Origin: Pseudomonas saponiphila
GTDB lineage: Bacteria; Pseudomonadota; Gammaproteobacteria; Pseudomonadales; Pseudomonadaceae
Assembly: GCF_900105185.1 (NCBI RefSeq)
Contig: NZ_FNTJ01000001.1
Coordinates: 124,001 to 188,000, forward strand
Reading direction: 5' to 3'
DNA: 64,000 nucleotides
Translations under genes and position numbers: made by a program
Notes under the pieces: model-generated
Told to the model about the DNA's origin: nothing
Seen by the model: the letters and a program-made list of their open reading frames with translations, nothing else
Database searches by the model: none
Part shown: one piece after another, positions 1-10,175 of the stretch
Layout of the letters: the number at the start of each line of letters is the position of its first letter
Numbering within the stretch: position 1 is the stretch's first letter

Positions 1-153
1 TTCGGTTTCTGGATCCACGAGCGGCATCTGGATCCCTTCAAGAGCGGGTTCCTGTCCCTGTGCTACTTCAGCGGGCCACCCCTGGCATTCTCCTTCGTCC
101 TGTACCTGCGGGATGTGTGCCGCTTGCGCGATCTTCAGACGCAGGCGCCCTGA
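1..153 (+). CDS. C-terminal end of an unidentified membrane protein (partial)
   Basis: An open frame runs from the left edge to a TGA at 151-153 and encodes about 50 residues. It contains a hydrophobic stretch (roughly residues 17-36) followed by a short basic, polar tail ending TQAP. This looks like a last transmembrane segment with a cytoplasmic tail. The 5' part lies outside the window, so no family can be named. Its last 19 bases overlap the 3' end of the convergent MFS gene, which is consistent with a real gene end but does not prove it. Confidence 0.45.
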   Translation, partial: FGFWIHERHLDPFKSGFLSLCYFSGPPLAFSFVLYLRDVCRLRDLQTQAP

Positions 154-1325
154 TAGCGACGATTGACTAGGCTGTTCAGGCCCAGGGCGATTGCACTCAG
201 CCCCAGGAAACACAGCCCCAGCGCCATCACCAGATTGCTTGCGCTCAGGTTGATGAAGCCGCTGATCAGGCCGCCAGCGATAAAGATCAGCATGTTGCCC
301 GCCGAAGCAGAGGTCCCGGCGTTGTGCGGAAAAATGCCCATGGCCCGCGAGGTCGCCACCGGGCGGGTGATGGTGGTGCCGGCGGTGCAGACGATCATCG
401 GCACCAGGACCGTGGCGACGGACAGCTCGAACTGCTGCAACAGCAGCATCAGCAGGCCGGACAGGGCGATCAGCCCCAGTCCGGTGACGATCTGGGTGCT
501 GGCCTGCAGGTAGCGGTTCATCACCCCGGCGCCGATTCCGCCCAGCACATAGGCCGCCCCATACAGCAGCAGCGTCAGGGCGTACTGGTAGGGCGAGAGC
601 TGCAACTGCTCCATGAAAATGAGCGGTGAAATGACGATGAACGAAAAATGGCAGGCGAAGGCCAGCGCCGAGATCAGCCAGTAGCCGAGGAACGACAGGT
701 CGGCAAACACCCGTCGATAGGCCGCGAAGATATGCCTCTGGCCTGCCGCCGTGCCTGGTGTGTTTTCCAGCAGGAGCCAGGCCTTGAACAAGACCAGCAG
801 GCCGAGGACGACGAACACCTCGAAGCTGCCCTGCCAGCCCAGGTGGGCCTGCAACCAGGTGCCCAGCAGCGGTGACAGGGAAATGAAGATGCCGCTGGCG
901 GTGACCAGGGCGATGCGCAGGCGCTCCTGCTGCCGGCCGACGAACAGGTCCTGTACCAGCGCCTGGGACAGCGCGAAGCAGCCACAACCCACGGCCTGGA
1001 CCACGCGAAACAGCAGGAACCACGCATACTCGGTGGCGGCCATGCAGCCCAGCGCCCCGGCGATGGCCACGGCCATGCCTGCCATTAGCAGCTTCTTGCG
1101 CCCCAGGGAGTCTGACAGCGGCCCGATCACCATCAGGGAAAACGACAAGCCAATGGCGAACAGGCTAACGGACAGCGCGATATCGGCGCTGGAGGTATTG
1201 AAGCGTTCGGCCAGGGCGGGAAACGAGGGGAGGATCACGTCCAGCGGGAAGACCCCGAGCAGGGTCATGGTCAGCAGCAGGATGACGGCCGAGGTGTTTT
1301 TCGGGGTGGTGGGGGAGTGGTCCAT
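135..1325 (-). CDS. MFS transporter, DHA1 (Bcr/CflA-like) family
   Basis: This 396-residue protein has about 12 hydrophobic segments and the MFS motif A, GPLSDSLGRKKLL, in the loop after the second segment (about residues 68-80). A second conserved patch, RVVQAVGCG, lies in the fourth segment, as in drug:H+ antiporters of the Bcr/CflA group. It should be an inner-membrane proton-driven exporter. The substrate (drug, siderophore or metabolite) cannot be read from sequence. It stands alone, convergent with the partial gene on its left and separated from rlmI by about 110 bp. Confidence 0.8.
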   Translation of the reverse strand: MDHSPTTPKNTSAVILLLTMTLLGVFPLDVILPSFPALAERFNTSSADIALSVSLFAIGLSFSLMVIGPLSDSLGRKKLLMAGMAVAIAGALGCMAATEYAWFLLFRVVQAVGCGCFALSQALVQDLFVGRQQERLRIALVTASGIFISLSPLLGTWLQAHLGWQGSFEVFVVLGLLVLFKAWLLLENTPGTAAGQRHIFAAYRRVFADLSFLGYWLISALAFACHFSFIVISPLIFMEQLQLSPYQYALTLLLYGAAYVLGGIGAGVMNRYLQASTQIVTGLGLIALSGLLMLLLQQFELSVATVLVPMIVCTAGTTITRPVATSRAMGIFPHNAGTSASAGNMLIFIAGGLISGFINLSASNLVMALGLCFLGLSAIALGLNSLVNRRYQGACV

Positions 1326-1439
1326 GGTGCCGCGCTCTCGGTCCTTGAGAAGGTGCCGAGAATCGAGTCGTGGCCGCTTAAAGTCAATCGATGGCGCTGG
1401 CCATTCCCGCGCCGGGCGGGAACGGCCATCGGCCCGGGC

Positions 1440-2636
1440 TCAGCTGTTGGGCAGCAGGCGGCAGGTGATGCTCTTGATGTAGCGGGTTTCCGGGATGGCC
1501 GGGTGCACCGGGTGATCCGGGCCCTGGCCGCCGCGTTCCAGCAGCTGGATATTGCGGTCCAGGTGGCGGGCGCTGGTCAGGAGGATGTTCTGCAGGTCGT
1601 CCTCCGGCAGGTGCATCGAGCACGAAGCGCTGACCAGGATGCCGTCCTTGCTCAGGAGGCGCATGGCCTGTTCGTTGAGGCGGCGGTAGGCGCCTTCGCC
1701 GTTCTTCAGGTCTTTCTTGCGTTTGATGAAGGCGGGCGGGTCGGCAACGATCACGTCAAAGCGTTCTTCGGCGGCCTTCAGCTCTTTCAGGGCTTCGAAC
1801 ACGTCGCCTTCGACACAGGTGACTTTCTCGGCAATGCCATTGAGCGCGGCGTTGCGTTCCACGCCATCGAGGGCAAAGCCCGAGGCATCGACGCAGAACA
1901 CTTCGCTGGCGCCGAACACGCCGGCCTGCACGCCCCAGCCGCCGATGTAGCTGAACAGGTCCAGCACCCGTTTGCCCTTGGCGTAAGGCGCCAGGCGCGC
2001 GCGGTTCATCCGGTGGTCGTAGAACCAGCCGGTCTTCTGGCCTTCCATCACCGGGGCCTCGAACTTCACGCCGTTCTCTTCCAGGGCGACCCACTCCGGC
2101 ACCAGGCCGAACACGGTTTCGACGTAGCGGCCCAGGCCTTCGGCGTCACGGGCGGCGGAGTCGTTCTTGAACAGGATGCCGCTGGGCTTGAGCACCTGGA
2201 CCAAGGCAGCGATCACGTCGTCCTTGTGCTGTTCCATGGTGGCCGAGGCCAGCTGGACCACCAGGATGTCGCCGAACCGATCCACCACCAGGCCCGGCAG
2301 CAGGTCGGAATCACCGTAGACCAGGCGGTAGAACGGCTTGTCGAACAGGCGCTCGCGCAGGGACAGGGCCACGTTCAGGCGATGCACCAGCAGCGACTTG
2401 TCCAGGGCCAGCTTGGCATCGCGCGACAGCAGGCGAGCGCAGATCAGGTTGTTCGGGCTCATGGCCACCACACCCAGGGGCTTGCCGCCGGCGGCTTCCA
2501 GCACTGCCTGGTCGCCTGCCTTGAAGCCGTGCAGAGGGGTGGCGGCCACATCGATTTCGTTGCTGTAGATCCACAGGTGGCCGGCGCGCAGGCGGCGATC
2601 GGCGTTGGCTTTGAGGCGCAGGCTTGGCAGGGACAT
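1440..2636 (-). CDS. rlmI: 23S rRNA (cytosine) methyltransferase, RlmI type
   Basis: This 398-residue protein has an N-terminal PUA-like RNA-binding domain (about residues 1-75, with GHLWIYSNEI). A class I SAM-dependent methyltransferase domain follows: VLDLFSYIGGWGV is the SAM-binding loop and VADPPAFIKRKKD the catalytic DPPAF motif. SASCSMH near the C-terminus supplies the cysteine expected in m5C enzymes. By homology to E. coli RlmI it would methylate 23S rRNA C1962. The ATG at 2636 is preceded by GGAG at good spacing. Length matches the family (about 396). Confidence 0.88.
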   Translation of the reverse strand: MSLPSLRLKANADRRLRAGHLWIYSNEIDVAATPLHGFKAGDQAVLEAAGGKPLGVVAMSPNNLICARLLSRDAKLALDKSLLVHRLNVALSLRERLFDKPFYRLVYGDSDLLPGLVVDRFGDILVVQLASATMEQHKDDVIAALVQVLKPSGILFKNDSAARDAEGLGRYVETVFGLVPEWVALEENGVKFEAPVMEGQKTGWFYDHRMNRARLAPYAKGKRVLDLFSYIGGWGVQAGVFGASEVFCVDASGFALDGVERNAALNGIAEKVTCVEGDVFEALKELKAAEERFDVIVADPPAFIKRKKDLKNGEGAYRRLNEQAMRLLSKDGILVSASCSMHLPEDDLQNILLTSARHLDRNIQLLERGGQGPDHPVHPAIPETRYIKSITCRLLPNS

Positions 2637-2796
2637 GACGTCGCTCCGGAAAAAAGGGCGCGATTATACCTTGCCGCGCAACTTCAGCGACGGCCAATGG
2701 ACCTGCGGCTAAAGGCCCAGGGTAAAGTTCCTGTCCGTTCGCCCAACATTGGCCCGTTAGGGGTTAGAATCGCCGCCTCAGCCAGAGTGTGTACTT

Positions 2797-3663
2797 ATGT
2801 CCCAAGAGCTATCAGCCGAACAGATCCAGCAGGCCCTGCAAGGCATCAGCGTGCCGCCCCAGCCGCAAATCATGGTGGATTTGCAGATGGAGCAGTACAT
2901 GCCCGATCCCGACCTGGAGGTGATCGCCAAGCTGATCTCCCAGGACCCGGGCCTGTCCGGTGCGTTGCTGAAGATCGTCAATTCGCCGTATTACGGGCTG
3001 AGCAACAAGATTGCCTCGATCCAGCGCGCGGTGAATCTCTTGGGCAGCCGCTCGATCATCAACCTGATCAATGCGCAGTCGATCAAGGGCGAGATGAGCG
3101 ATGAAACCATCGTCACCCTCAACCGCTTCTGGGACACCGCCCAGGATGTGGCCATGACCTGCCTGACCCTGGCCAAGCGCACCGGCTCGCAAGCGGTGGA
3201 CGAGGCCTACGCCCTGGGCCTGTTCCATGATTGCGGCGTGCCGCTGATGCTCAAGCGCTTCCCCGACTACATGGCGGTGCTGGAAGAGGCCTACGGCAGC
3301 GCCGGACCTGAGCAGCGCGTGGTGGACACGGAAAACCGTGCCTTCAACACCAATCACGCGGTGGTCGGCTACTACACCGCCAAGTCCTGGCGCCTGCCGG
3401 AACACGTGACCAACGCCATCGCCAATCACCACAATGCCCTGGCGATCTTCAGCGACGAGTCGTCGCGCAACAGCCAGCTGAAGAACCTGCTGGCGATCCT
3501 GAAGATGGCCGAGCACATCTGCGCCTCCTACCGGGTGCTGGGCAACCAGGCCCAGGATCTGGAGTGGAACAGCATCGGCCACCTGATTCTCGATTACGTC
3601 GGCCTGTCGGACTACGACTTCGAGAACCTCAAGGAAACCGTGCGCGAGCTGGGCGCGCACTGA
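2797..3663 (+). CDS. HDOD domain protein
   Basis: This 288-residue protein is almost entirely an HDOD domain. The diagnostic pattern LISQDPGLSGALLKIVNSPYYG lies at about residues 48-70, followed by a helical bundle containing FHDCGVPLML. HDOD domains resemble HD phosphohydrolases but usually lack the metal site, and act as scaffolds in signalling. The gene is followed 33 bp later by mutM on the same strand. A TAGAAT -10-like hexamer lies at 2765-2770, but no convincing -35 was found. The partner or signal is unknown. Confidence 0.85.
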   Translation: MSQELSAEQIQQALQGISVPPQPQIMVDLQMEQYMPDPDLEVIAKLISQDPGLSGALLKIVNSPYYGLSNKIASIQRAVNLLGSRSIINLINAQSIKGEMSDETIVTLNRFWDTAQDVAMTCLTLAKRTGSQAVDEAYALGLFHDCGVPLMLKRFPDYMAVLEEAYGSAGPEQRVVDTENRAFNTNHAVVGYYTAKSWRLPEHVTNAIANHHNALAIFSDESSRNSQLKNLLAILKMAEHICASYRVLGNQAQDLEWNSIGHLILDYVGLSDYDFENLKETVRELGAH

Positions 3664-3696
3664 CTGTTCATATCGCAATGAGTACCTGAGGCGAAG

Positions 3697-4509
3697 ATGC
3701 CTGAATTACCGGAAGTCGAAACCACCCGGCGCGGGATCGCGCCGCACCTGGAAGGCCAGAAGGTCAGTCGGGTGATTGTCCGTGACCGGCGCTTGCGCTG
3801 GCCGATTCCCGAGGATCTGGACGTGCGCCTGTCCGGGCAGCGCATCGTCCAGGTGGATCGCCGGGCCAAGTACCTGCTGATCAATGCCGAAGTCGGCACT
3901 CTCATCAGTCATCTGGGCATGTCCGGCAATCTGCGCCTGGTGCAGATCGGCCTGCCGGCGGCCAAACACGAACACGTGGATATCGAACTGGAGTCGGGCC
4001 TGGCCCTGCGCTACACCGACCCGCGTCGGTTTGGCGCCATGCTCTGGAGCCTGGACCCGCTGAACCACGAGCTGCTGGCGCGCCTGGGGCCGGAGCCGCT
4101 GACCGATCTGTTCGACGGTGAGCGCCTGTTCCAGCTGTCCCGGGGCCGCTCCATGGCGGTCAAGCCGTTCATCATGGACAACGCGGTGGTGGTCGGGGTG
4201 GGCAACATCTACGCGACTGAGGCGCTGTTCGCTGCGGGGATCGATCCGCGTCGTGAAGCCAAGGGCATCTCCCGAGCCCGCTATGTGAAGCTGGCGATCG
4301 AGATCAAGCGCATCCTGGCCGCGGCCATCGAGCGTGGCGGCACCACCTTGCGCGACTTTATTGGCGGTGACGGCCAGCCGGGCTACTTCCAGCAGGAGCT
4401 GTTCGTCTACGGGCGCGGCGCGGAGCACTGCAAGGTCTGTGGCACGGGGCTGCGGGAAATCAAGCTGGGCCAGCGGGCCAGCGTCTATTGCCCGCGTTGC
4501 CAGAGCTGA
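3697..4509 (+). CDS. mutM: Formamidopyrimidine-DNA glycosylase
   Basis: MutM/Fpg removes 8-oxoguanine and ring-opened purines from DNA by base excision with AP-lyase activity. The 270-residue protein begins MPELPEVET, giving the catalytic N-terminal proline and Glu3. It also has the H2TH-region signature [18 protein letters not shown]. It ends in a zinc finger with two CxxC pairs (CKVCG...CPRCQ). Length and start match the family exactly. It lies 33 bp after the HDOD gene, and a REP element follows the stop codon. Confidence 0.97.
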   Translation: MPELPEVETTRRGIAPHLEGQKVSRVIVRDRRLRWPIPEDLDVRLSGQRIVQVDRRAKYLLINAEVGTLISHLGMSGNLRLVQIGLPAAKHEHVDIELESGLALRYTDPRRFGAMLWSLDPLNHELLARLGPEPLTDLFDGERLFQLSRGRSMAVKPFIMDNAVVVGVGNIYATEALFAAGIDPRREAKGISRARYVKLAIEIKRILAAAIERGGTTLRDFIGGDGQPGYFQQELFVYGRGAEHCKVCGTGLREIKLGQRASVYCPRCQS

Positions 4510-4514
4510 GAAGC

Positions 4515-4540
4515 TTCGCCGGCAAGCCGGCTCCTACAGG
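4515..4540. repeat. REP element (single, degenerate partner)
   Basis: The stretch TTCGCCGGCAAGCCGGCTCC followed by TACAGG is the Pseudomonas REP hairpin, lying just after the mutM stop. A truncated inverted partner (GTGGGAGCCG) follows at about 4545-4555. It lies between convergent mutM and the ferredoxin gene, where it may protect 3' ends. Confidence 0.8.
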
Positions 4541-4572
4541 GGGTTGTGGGAGCCGAAAGGGCGTTCCATCAC

Positions 4573-5526
<954 letters not shown>

Positions 5527-5554
5527 CTATGGACGCCGAAATTTCCCGGCTGTT

Positions 5555-7150
5555 TCACGCCGTTTTCAAGCGCTGCGCCAGGGCCGTGGCCAGCTGCGCG
5601 GTCAGGCCGTACACCGACAGCTGCGGGTTGGCGCCGATGCTGGTGGGGAACAGCGAGCCGTCATGGATCGACAGGTTGTGCAGTTGATGGTGGCGCCCGA
5701 GGCTGTCGGCCACGGCGATTTTCGGGTCTTCGCCCATGGCGCAGCCGCCCATCACGTGGGCGCTGCCCAGGCGGGTGCGGTACAGGGCCAGGTCCAGGCC
5801 GTCGATCTGCGCACGCACCTCATTCAGGCTCTTGGCGAAGCGGGCATCGCTGTGCAGCGGCTTGACCGCCTTGGCGCCACCGGCGAACTGGATCTCCGCC
5901 ATGCTGTGGAAGGCCCGGCGCAGGCCGTCCCAGGCGTAGGGCGAGACTTGATAGTCGAGCACCGGGGTGCCGTCGCCGCGCAGTTCGACGTTGCCGCCGG
6001 TGCTGTCGGGGTGGAAGCCATCCCGCAGCAGGGCCAGCATCGCGTGGGTGTGGGGCAGTTGCTCCATGGACAGCCCGCTCTGCGGCCCGAAACCGCCCAG
6101 TAGGGTGCTGGCCAGGGCCGGTTGCAGGGGTGGCACTTCAAGTTTGTAGGACATCTTGCCGGTGGTGCCGTCTTGCCACTGGAAATGGTCGGAGTAGATC
6201 GATTGCGGCGCGCCGTAGAAGGGGTTGATCACTTCGTCGAACTGCCCGGCGGAGAAGTTCACCAGATGCAGGAAGGTGCGCTTGCCCAGCCGCGAATGCG
6301 GGTCCGGGGCATCGGAGCGTAGCAGCAGGGCCGGGCTGTTGATGCCGCCGCCGGCCAGTACGTAGTGCCGGGCCTTGACCGTGACGGTACGCCCGGTGGG
6401 GGCGACGCAGCGGGCGTCCATGGCCTGGCACTGCAGGCCGCTGACCTTGTCGTCCTTGATCAGCAGGCGTTCGGCCCGGGCCAGGTACAGCAGTTCGCCG
6501 CCTTTCTCCAGGGTCGCCGGAATGGTGGTCACCAGCATCGACTGCTTGGCGTTGGTCGGGCAGCCCAGGCCGCAATAGCCCAGGTTCCAGCAACCACGGA
6601 CGTTGCGCGGAATCACGTGCCAGCTGTAGCCCAGGGCTTCGCAGCCCTTGCGGATTACGTCGTTGTTGGCGTTGGGCGGCATGACCCAGGGCGCGACGCC
6701 CAGGCGCTGCTCCATCTTCTCGAACCAGGGCGCCATTTCGGCCGAGCTGTGGCCCACCACTCCGTGTTCCCGGGCCCAGTGTTCCAGGGTCGGGTCCGGG
6801 GTGCGAAAGCTCGATGTCCAGTTGATCAGGGTTGTGCCGCCCACGGCGCGGCCCTGGAGGATGGTTATGGCGCCGTCCTTGCTCATGCGCCCGATGCCTT
6901 CCTGATAGAGGCTGGTGTAGGCCTGGTCTTCGAGCATCTTGAAGTCGTCGCTGGTCTTGAGCGGGCCTTCCTCGATCAGCAGCACCTTGTAGCCGGCGGC
7001 GCTGAGGATTTCGGCGGTGGTGCCGCCACCGGCGCCGCTGCCGATGATGGCGACATCGGCTTCCAGGGTCAGGTCCTGCTCCAGCTGCGAGCCGTTGTAG
7101 GTTTTCCAGCCACGGTTCAGGCCTTCGCGGAACAGATCAGGTACAGGCAT
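5555..7150 (-). CDS. GMC-family oxidoreductase
   Basis: The 531-residue flavoprotein has the Rossmann FAD motif IIGSGAGGGTTAEIL at about residues 36-50 and the adjacent acidic patch LLIEEG. The GMC-type ending GSAHVMGGCAMG and NPQLSVYGL are near the C-terminus. Such enzymes oxidise alcohols, sugars or sterols. An ATG 42 bases upstream (7192) is possible, but ATG 7150 has AGAG before it and starts where homologous proteins do. Downstream of the Tat-signal protein and the aldehyde dehydrogenase on the same strand, it probably works with both in oxidising an alcohol via its aldehyde. The substrate is unknown. Confidence 0.85.
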   Translation of the reverse strand: MPVPDLFREGLNRGWKTYNGSQLEQDLTLEADVAIIGSGAGGGTTAEILSAAGYKVLLIEEGPLKTSDDFKMLEDQAYTSLYQEGIGRMSKDGAITILQGRAVGGTTLINWTSSFRTPDPTLEHWAREHGVVGHSSAEMAPWFEKMEQRLGVAPWVMPPNANNDVIRKGCEALGYSWHVIPRNVRGCWNLGYCGLGCPTNAKQSMLVTTIPATLEKGGELLYLARAERLLIKDDKVSGLQCQAMDARCVAPTGRTVTVKARHYVLAGGGINSPALLLRSDAPDPHSRLGKRTFLHLVNFSAGQFDEVINPFYGAPQSIYSDHFQWQDGTTGKMSYKLEVPPLQPALASTLLGGFGPQSGLSMEQLPHTHAMLALLRDGFHPDSTGGNVELRGDGTPVLDYQVSPYAWDGLRRAFHSMAEIQFAGGAKAVKPLHSDARFAKSLNEVRAQIDGLDLALYRTRLGSAHVMGGCAMGEDPKIAVADSLGRHHQLHNLSIHDGSLFPTSIGANPQLSVYGLTAQLATALAQRLKTA

Positions 7151-7322
7151 ATCGGATGCTCTCTTATTATTGAAGGCTCGATGCAGCGCCACTGTTGTCG
7201 CGGCTGAGCCTGCGAAGCTGCGAAAAGGCCCACCGGGCCTTGCTTGACGATCTCCAGGCGCTCCCCCATCGCCCCGCGAACCTAGCGCTCGCGCAGCCAG
7301 TGGCAGCGTCTACACGGGCCGA

Positions 7323-7868
7323 TCAGACCTTGGGTGGCCCGGGGTAACCGCAGTGGGCCCAGGATTCGGGGCGGGTGTACCAGGCCATCATCACCAGCTG
7401 CAGCAACGAGGCGTGACCCATGCGCAGCAGGGCCAGGAAGCTGTTTTCCCAGCGGCTGAGGAAGTGTCGGATGTCGTCCGCGCCGGCGTTCTCCCAACTG
7501 CCCCAGATCCCCGTCAACGGGCCGCGGGTCACCGCCATGCCCAGCACATCGAACAGTTGCTGGGTGAGCTTGAACATCTCCGGCGAAAGGTGGTTCAGGG
7601 CATTGTCCAGGTTGGCCAGGGTGCCCTCGACGGCAGCGGGCATCTTGTCCGCCGCCACCGCGCCTTCGAGCATCACCGGAATCAGCGCCCGCAGGAATGG
7701 CAGGTCGTTGCTGCGCAGCATGCTGAAACCACTGGCAGGGGTACTGGCGGAACAACCGCTGAGGCTTGCGCCGAGCCCGGCGGTGGCCAGGAAGGCACTG
7801 GCGCAGAGGCCGACTTTCAGCAGGCCGCGCCGTGACAGCGCGGGTGTTGCAGACAGGCTAGGGGTCAT
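7323..7868 (-). CDS. Twin-arginine signal protein with lipobox, GMC partner
   Basis: The 181-residue protein begins with a Tat leader: LSRRGLLKVGL at residues 11-21, then a hydrophobic stretch ending in the lipobox-like LSGC with Cys39. It is therefore probably exported folded and possibly lipid-anchored. The mature part has no cofactor motif and recalls the small (gamma) subunits that escort GMC dehydrogenases through the Tat system. It lies between the GMC gene and the aldehyde dehydrogenase, supporting that role by context. The length is short and the function is inferred. Confidence 0.7.
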   Translation of the reverse strand: MTPSLSATPALSRRGLLKVGLCASAFLATAGLGASLSGCSASTPASGFSMLRSNDLPFLRALIPVMLEGAVAADKMPAAVEGTLANLDNALNHLSPEMFKLTQQLFDVLGMAVTRGPLTGIWGSWENAGADDIRHFLSRWENSFLALLRMGHASLLQLVMMAWYTRPESWAHCGYPGPPKV

Positions 7869-7895
7869 TGTTGTTATTACCCGGCGTTGTACTGG

Positions 7896-9326
7896 TTAAC
7901 GAATGAACAGCTTCTGGATGAGTTTCTGGATCGATTTGCCATACGGCGGGTAGATCAGGCGTGCGGCATTGAAGCGCTGCTTGATGAACACTCCCTTGGC
8001 CTTGCTGAAGGTCAGGAAGCCTTCATGGCCGTGGTAGTGGCCCATGCCGGAAGGGCCGATGCCGCCGAACGGCAGGTCGTCCTGGGCCACGTGCAGCAGG
8101 GTGTCGTTGAGGCACACGCCACCGGAGTGGGTTTCGTTGAGCACCCGCTGCTGCTCGGCCTTGTCGTAGCCAAAGTAGTACAGGGCCAGGGGGCGCGGGC
8201 GCTGGGTGATGTAGGCGAAGGCCTGGTCCAGGGTCTTGTAGGGCACGATGGGCAGGATCGGGCCGAAGATCTCGTCCTGCATCACGGTCATGTCGTCCGT
8301 GACATTGAGCAGCAGGCTGTGGCCCAGGCGGCGCTCCTGGCTTTGCTCGAACAGCGGCACCAGCAGCGCGCCCTTGCTGGTTGCGTCGCTCAGGTAGCCG
8401 TTGAGCCGGTTCAACTGGCGCTGGTTGATGATCGCGGTGTAGTCGGGGTTGTCCGCCAGGGTCGGGAAGAAGCCGCGCACCACCTGGCGATAGGCTTCGA
8501 CAAAGGCACCGATGCGTTCTTCCGGCACCAGCACGTAGTCCGGGGCGACGCAGGTCTGCCCGGCGTTCAGGGTCTTGCCGAAGGCGATGCGTTCGGCGGC
8601 GTCCTTGAGTGGCACGCTGCTGGAGACGATGGCCGGGGACTTGCCGCCCAATTCCAGGGTCACCGGGGTCAGGTTTTCCGCGGCGGCGCGCATCACGTGC
8701 TTGCCGATGCTGGTGGCGCCGGTGAACAGCAAGTGATCGAAACGCAGCTTGGAAAACGCCATGCCCACTTCGGCCTCGCCCAGCACTACGCACACCAGAT
8801 CCTCGGGGAATACCCGCGCCAGCAGTTGCTTGAGCAACTGACCGGTGGCCGGGGTGGACTCACTGAGTTTGAGCATCACCCGGTTGCCAGCGGCCAGGGC
8901 TCCGACCAGCGGGCCCATGCACAGGTACAGCGGGTAGTTCCACGGCACTATGACCCCGACCACGCCCAGGGGCTGGTACACCACCTTGGCCGAGGCCGGC
9001 TGGAAGGCCAGGCCCACGGCGCGGCGGGATGGCTTCATCCATTTTTTCAGGTGTTTGCGAGCGTAGTGGATGCCGTGCAGGCTGGGCATCAGCTCGGCTA
9101 GCAGGGTTTCATCGGCGCTGCGGTTGCTGAAGTCCTGGCTGATGGCGTCGATCAGCGCCTGGCGCTCGTTGTCGAGCAGATCGTGCAGCGACTTGAGCCA
9201 TTGCTGGCGCTGCGCGGCAGGCGGCATGGGGTTGGCGGCAAAGGCCCGGCGCTGGGCCTCGAACAGCTCATGCAGCGCGTCCTGTTGCTGAAGGGAATCC
9301 TGCAGGTAGGCGATTTCGGCAGACAT
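7896..9326 (-). CDS. calB: Coniferyl-aldehyde dehydrogenase (ALDH family)
   Basis: The 476-residue NAD(P)-dependent aldehyde dehydrogenase has the glutamate region LELGGKSPAIV and the catalytic-cysteine motif LNAGQTCVAPDYVL. It lacks the extra N-terminal segment of 500-residue ALDHs, as in class 3/coniferyl-aldehyde dehydrogenases. It oxidises an aldehyde to an acid; the gene symbol is by family resemblance and the true substrate is not known. It is the first gene of the minus-strand set with the Tat protein and GMC oxidoreductase, and faces the TetR gene across a palindromic operator. Confidence 0.8.
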   Translation of the reverse strand: MSAEIAYLQDSLQQQDALHELFEAQRRAFAANPMPPAAQRQQWLKSLHDLLDNERQALIDAISQDFSNRSADETLLAELMPSLHGIHYARKHLKKWMKPSRRAVGLAFQPASAKVVYQPLGVVGVIVPWNYPLYLCMGPLVGALAAGNRVMLKLSESTPATGQLLKQLLARVFPEDLVCVVLGEAEVGMAFSKLRFDHLLFTGATSIGKHVMRAAAENLTPVTLELGGKSPAIVSSSVPLKDAAERIAFGKTLNAGQTCVAPDYVLVPEERIGAFVEAYRQVVRGFFPTLADNPDYTAIINQRQLNRLNGYLSDATSKGALLVPLFEQSQERRLGHSLLLNVTDDMTVMQDEIFGPILPIVPYKTLDQAFAYITQRPRPLALYYFGYDKAEQQRVLNETHSGGVCLNDTLLHVAQDDLPFGGIGPSGMGHYHGHEGFLTFSKAKGVFIKQRFNAARLIYPPYGKSIQKLIQKLFIR

Positions 9327-9359
9327 GGACGGGCTCCGGTTTTTGGCGGTGGCTAGTTT

Positions 9360-9379
9360 TTTAGAGCTTATGCTCTAAA
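9360..9379. promoter_or_regulatory. Perfect palindrome, likely TetR operator
   Basis: TTTAGAGC-TTAT-GCTCTAAA is a perfect inverted repeat with 8-bp arms and a 4-bp spacer. It sits in the 144-bp divergent gap between calB (start 9326) and the TetR gene (start 9471). Position and symmetry fit a dimeric TetR operator controlling both genes. Confidence 0.7.
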
Positions 9380-9470
9380 TTGTCAAATACCATCCGGTGC
9401 CGGTCGCGATTTATCCCCAGTGGGATAGAACGTAAGATGCACCCCAGCCTTCTGATTAAAGCCCACACCC

Positions 9471-10142
9471 ATGGCCCCACGGATAAAAACCCGCGAACGC
9501 ATCGTCCAGTTCAGCCTCGAACTCTTCAACCAGCAGGGCGAACGCAACGTCAGCACCAACCATATTGCGGCGCACATGGAGATTTCCCCAGGCAACCTGT
9601 ACTACCACTTCCCCAACAAGCAGGCGATCATCGCCGTGCTGTTTGCCGAGTACGAAAACCTGGTGGACAGCTTCCTGCGCCCGCCGCCCGGGCGCGCAGT
9701 CACGGTGCAGGACAAGCGCTATTACTTGCAGGCACTGCTGGCGGCCATGTGGCGCTACCGTTTCCTGCATCGCGACCTGGAGCACCTGCTGGACAGCGAC
9801 CCGGAACTGGCCGCGCGCTACCGGCGTTTCTCCCAGCGCTGCCTGATCCAGGGCATGGCCATCTACGGGCGCTTCGTCGACGCCGGAATCCTTGCCATGG
9901 ACAAGGTGCAGATCGAATCCCTGACCCTCAATGCCTGGATCATCCTCACCTCCTGGGTGCGTTTTCTGTGTACCACCCGGGAAAGCTCCACCCACCTGAG
10001 CGAAGAAGCCATCAAGCGCGGGGTGTATCAGGTGCTGGTGCTGGAAACCGGCTTTGTCACCGATCAGGCCCGGGAAGCGGTCAATGCGCTGTTCGAGGAG
10101 TTTTACGTGCCCCTGGCCCAAGCCCTGGAAGAAGTGCAGTAG
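9471..10142 (+). CDS. TetR/AcrR-family transcriptional regulator
   Basis: The 223-residue protein has an N-terminal helix-turn-helix (about residues 6-55): RERIVQFSLELF, then VSTNHIAAHMEISPGNLYYHF, which is the TetR recognition helix followed by the typical YYHF. The C-terminal part is helical and would bind an inducer. It is divergent from calB with the 9360-9379 palindrome between them. It most likely represses the calB-Tat-GMC genes and itself, responding to an aldehyde or alcohol. The ATG has no strong ribosome-binding site, so the start is moderately certain. Confidence 0.85.
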   Translation: MAPRIKTRERIVQFSLELFNQQGERNVSTNHIAAHMEISPGNLYYHFPNKQAIIAVLFAEYENLVDSFLRPPPGRAVTVQDKRYYLQALLAAMWRYRFLHRDLEHLLDSDPELAARYRRFSQRCLIQGMAIYGRFVDAGILAMDKVQIESLTLNAWIILTSWVRFLCTTRESSTHLSEEAIKRGVYQVLVLETGFVTDQAREAVNALFEEFYVPLAQALEEVQ

Positions 10143-10175
10143 GATCAACCTCCGACTTATTCACAGGAGCCCGCC

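Noticed and set aside
1317..3104. 595-codon plus-strand frame opposite rlmI
   Set aside because: It overlaps a well-supported rlmI gene antisense and runs on into the HDOD gene in another frame, and its composition is that of a shadow frame.
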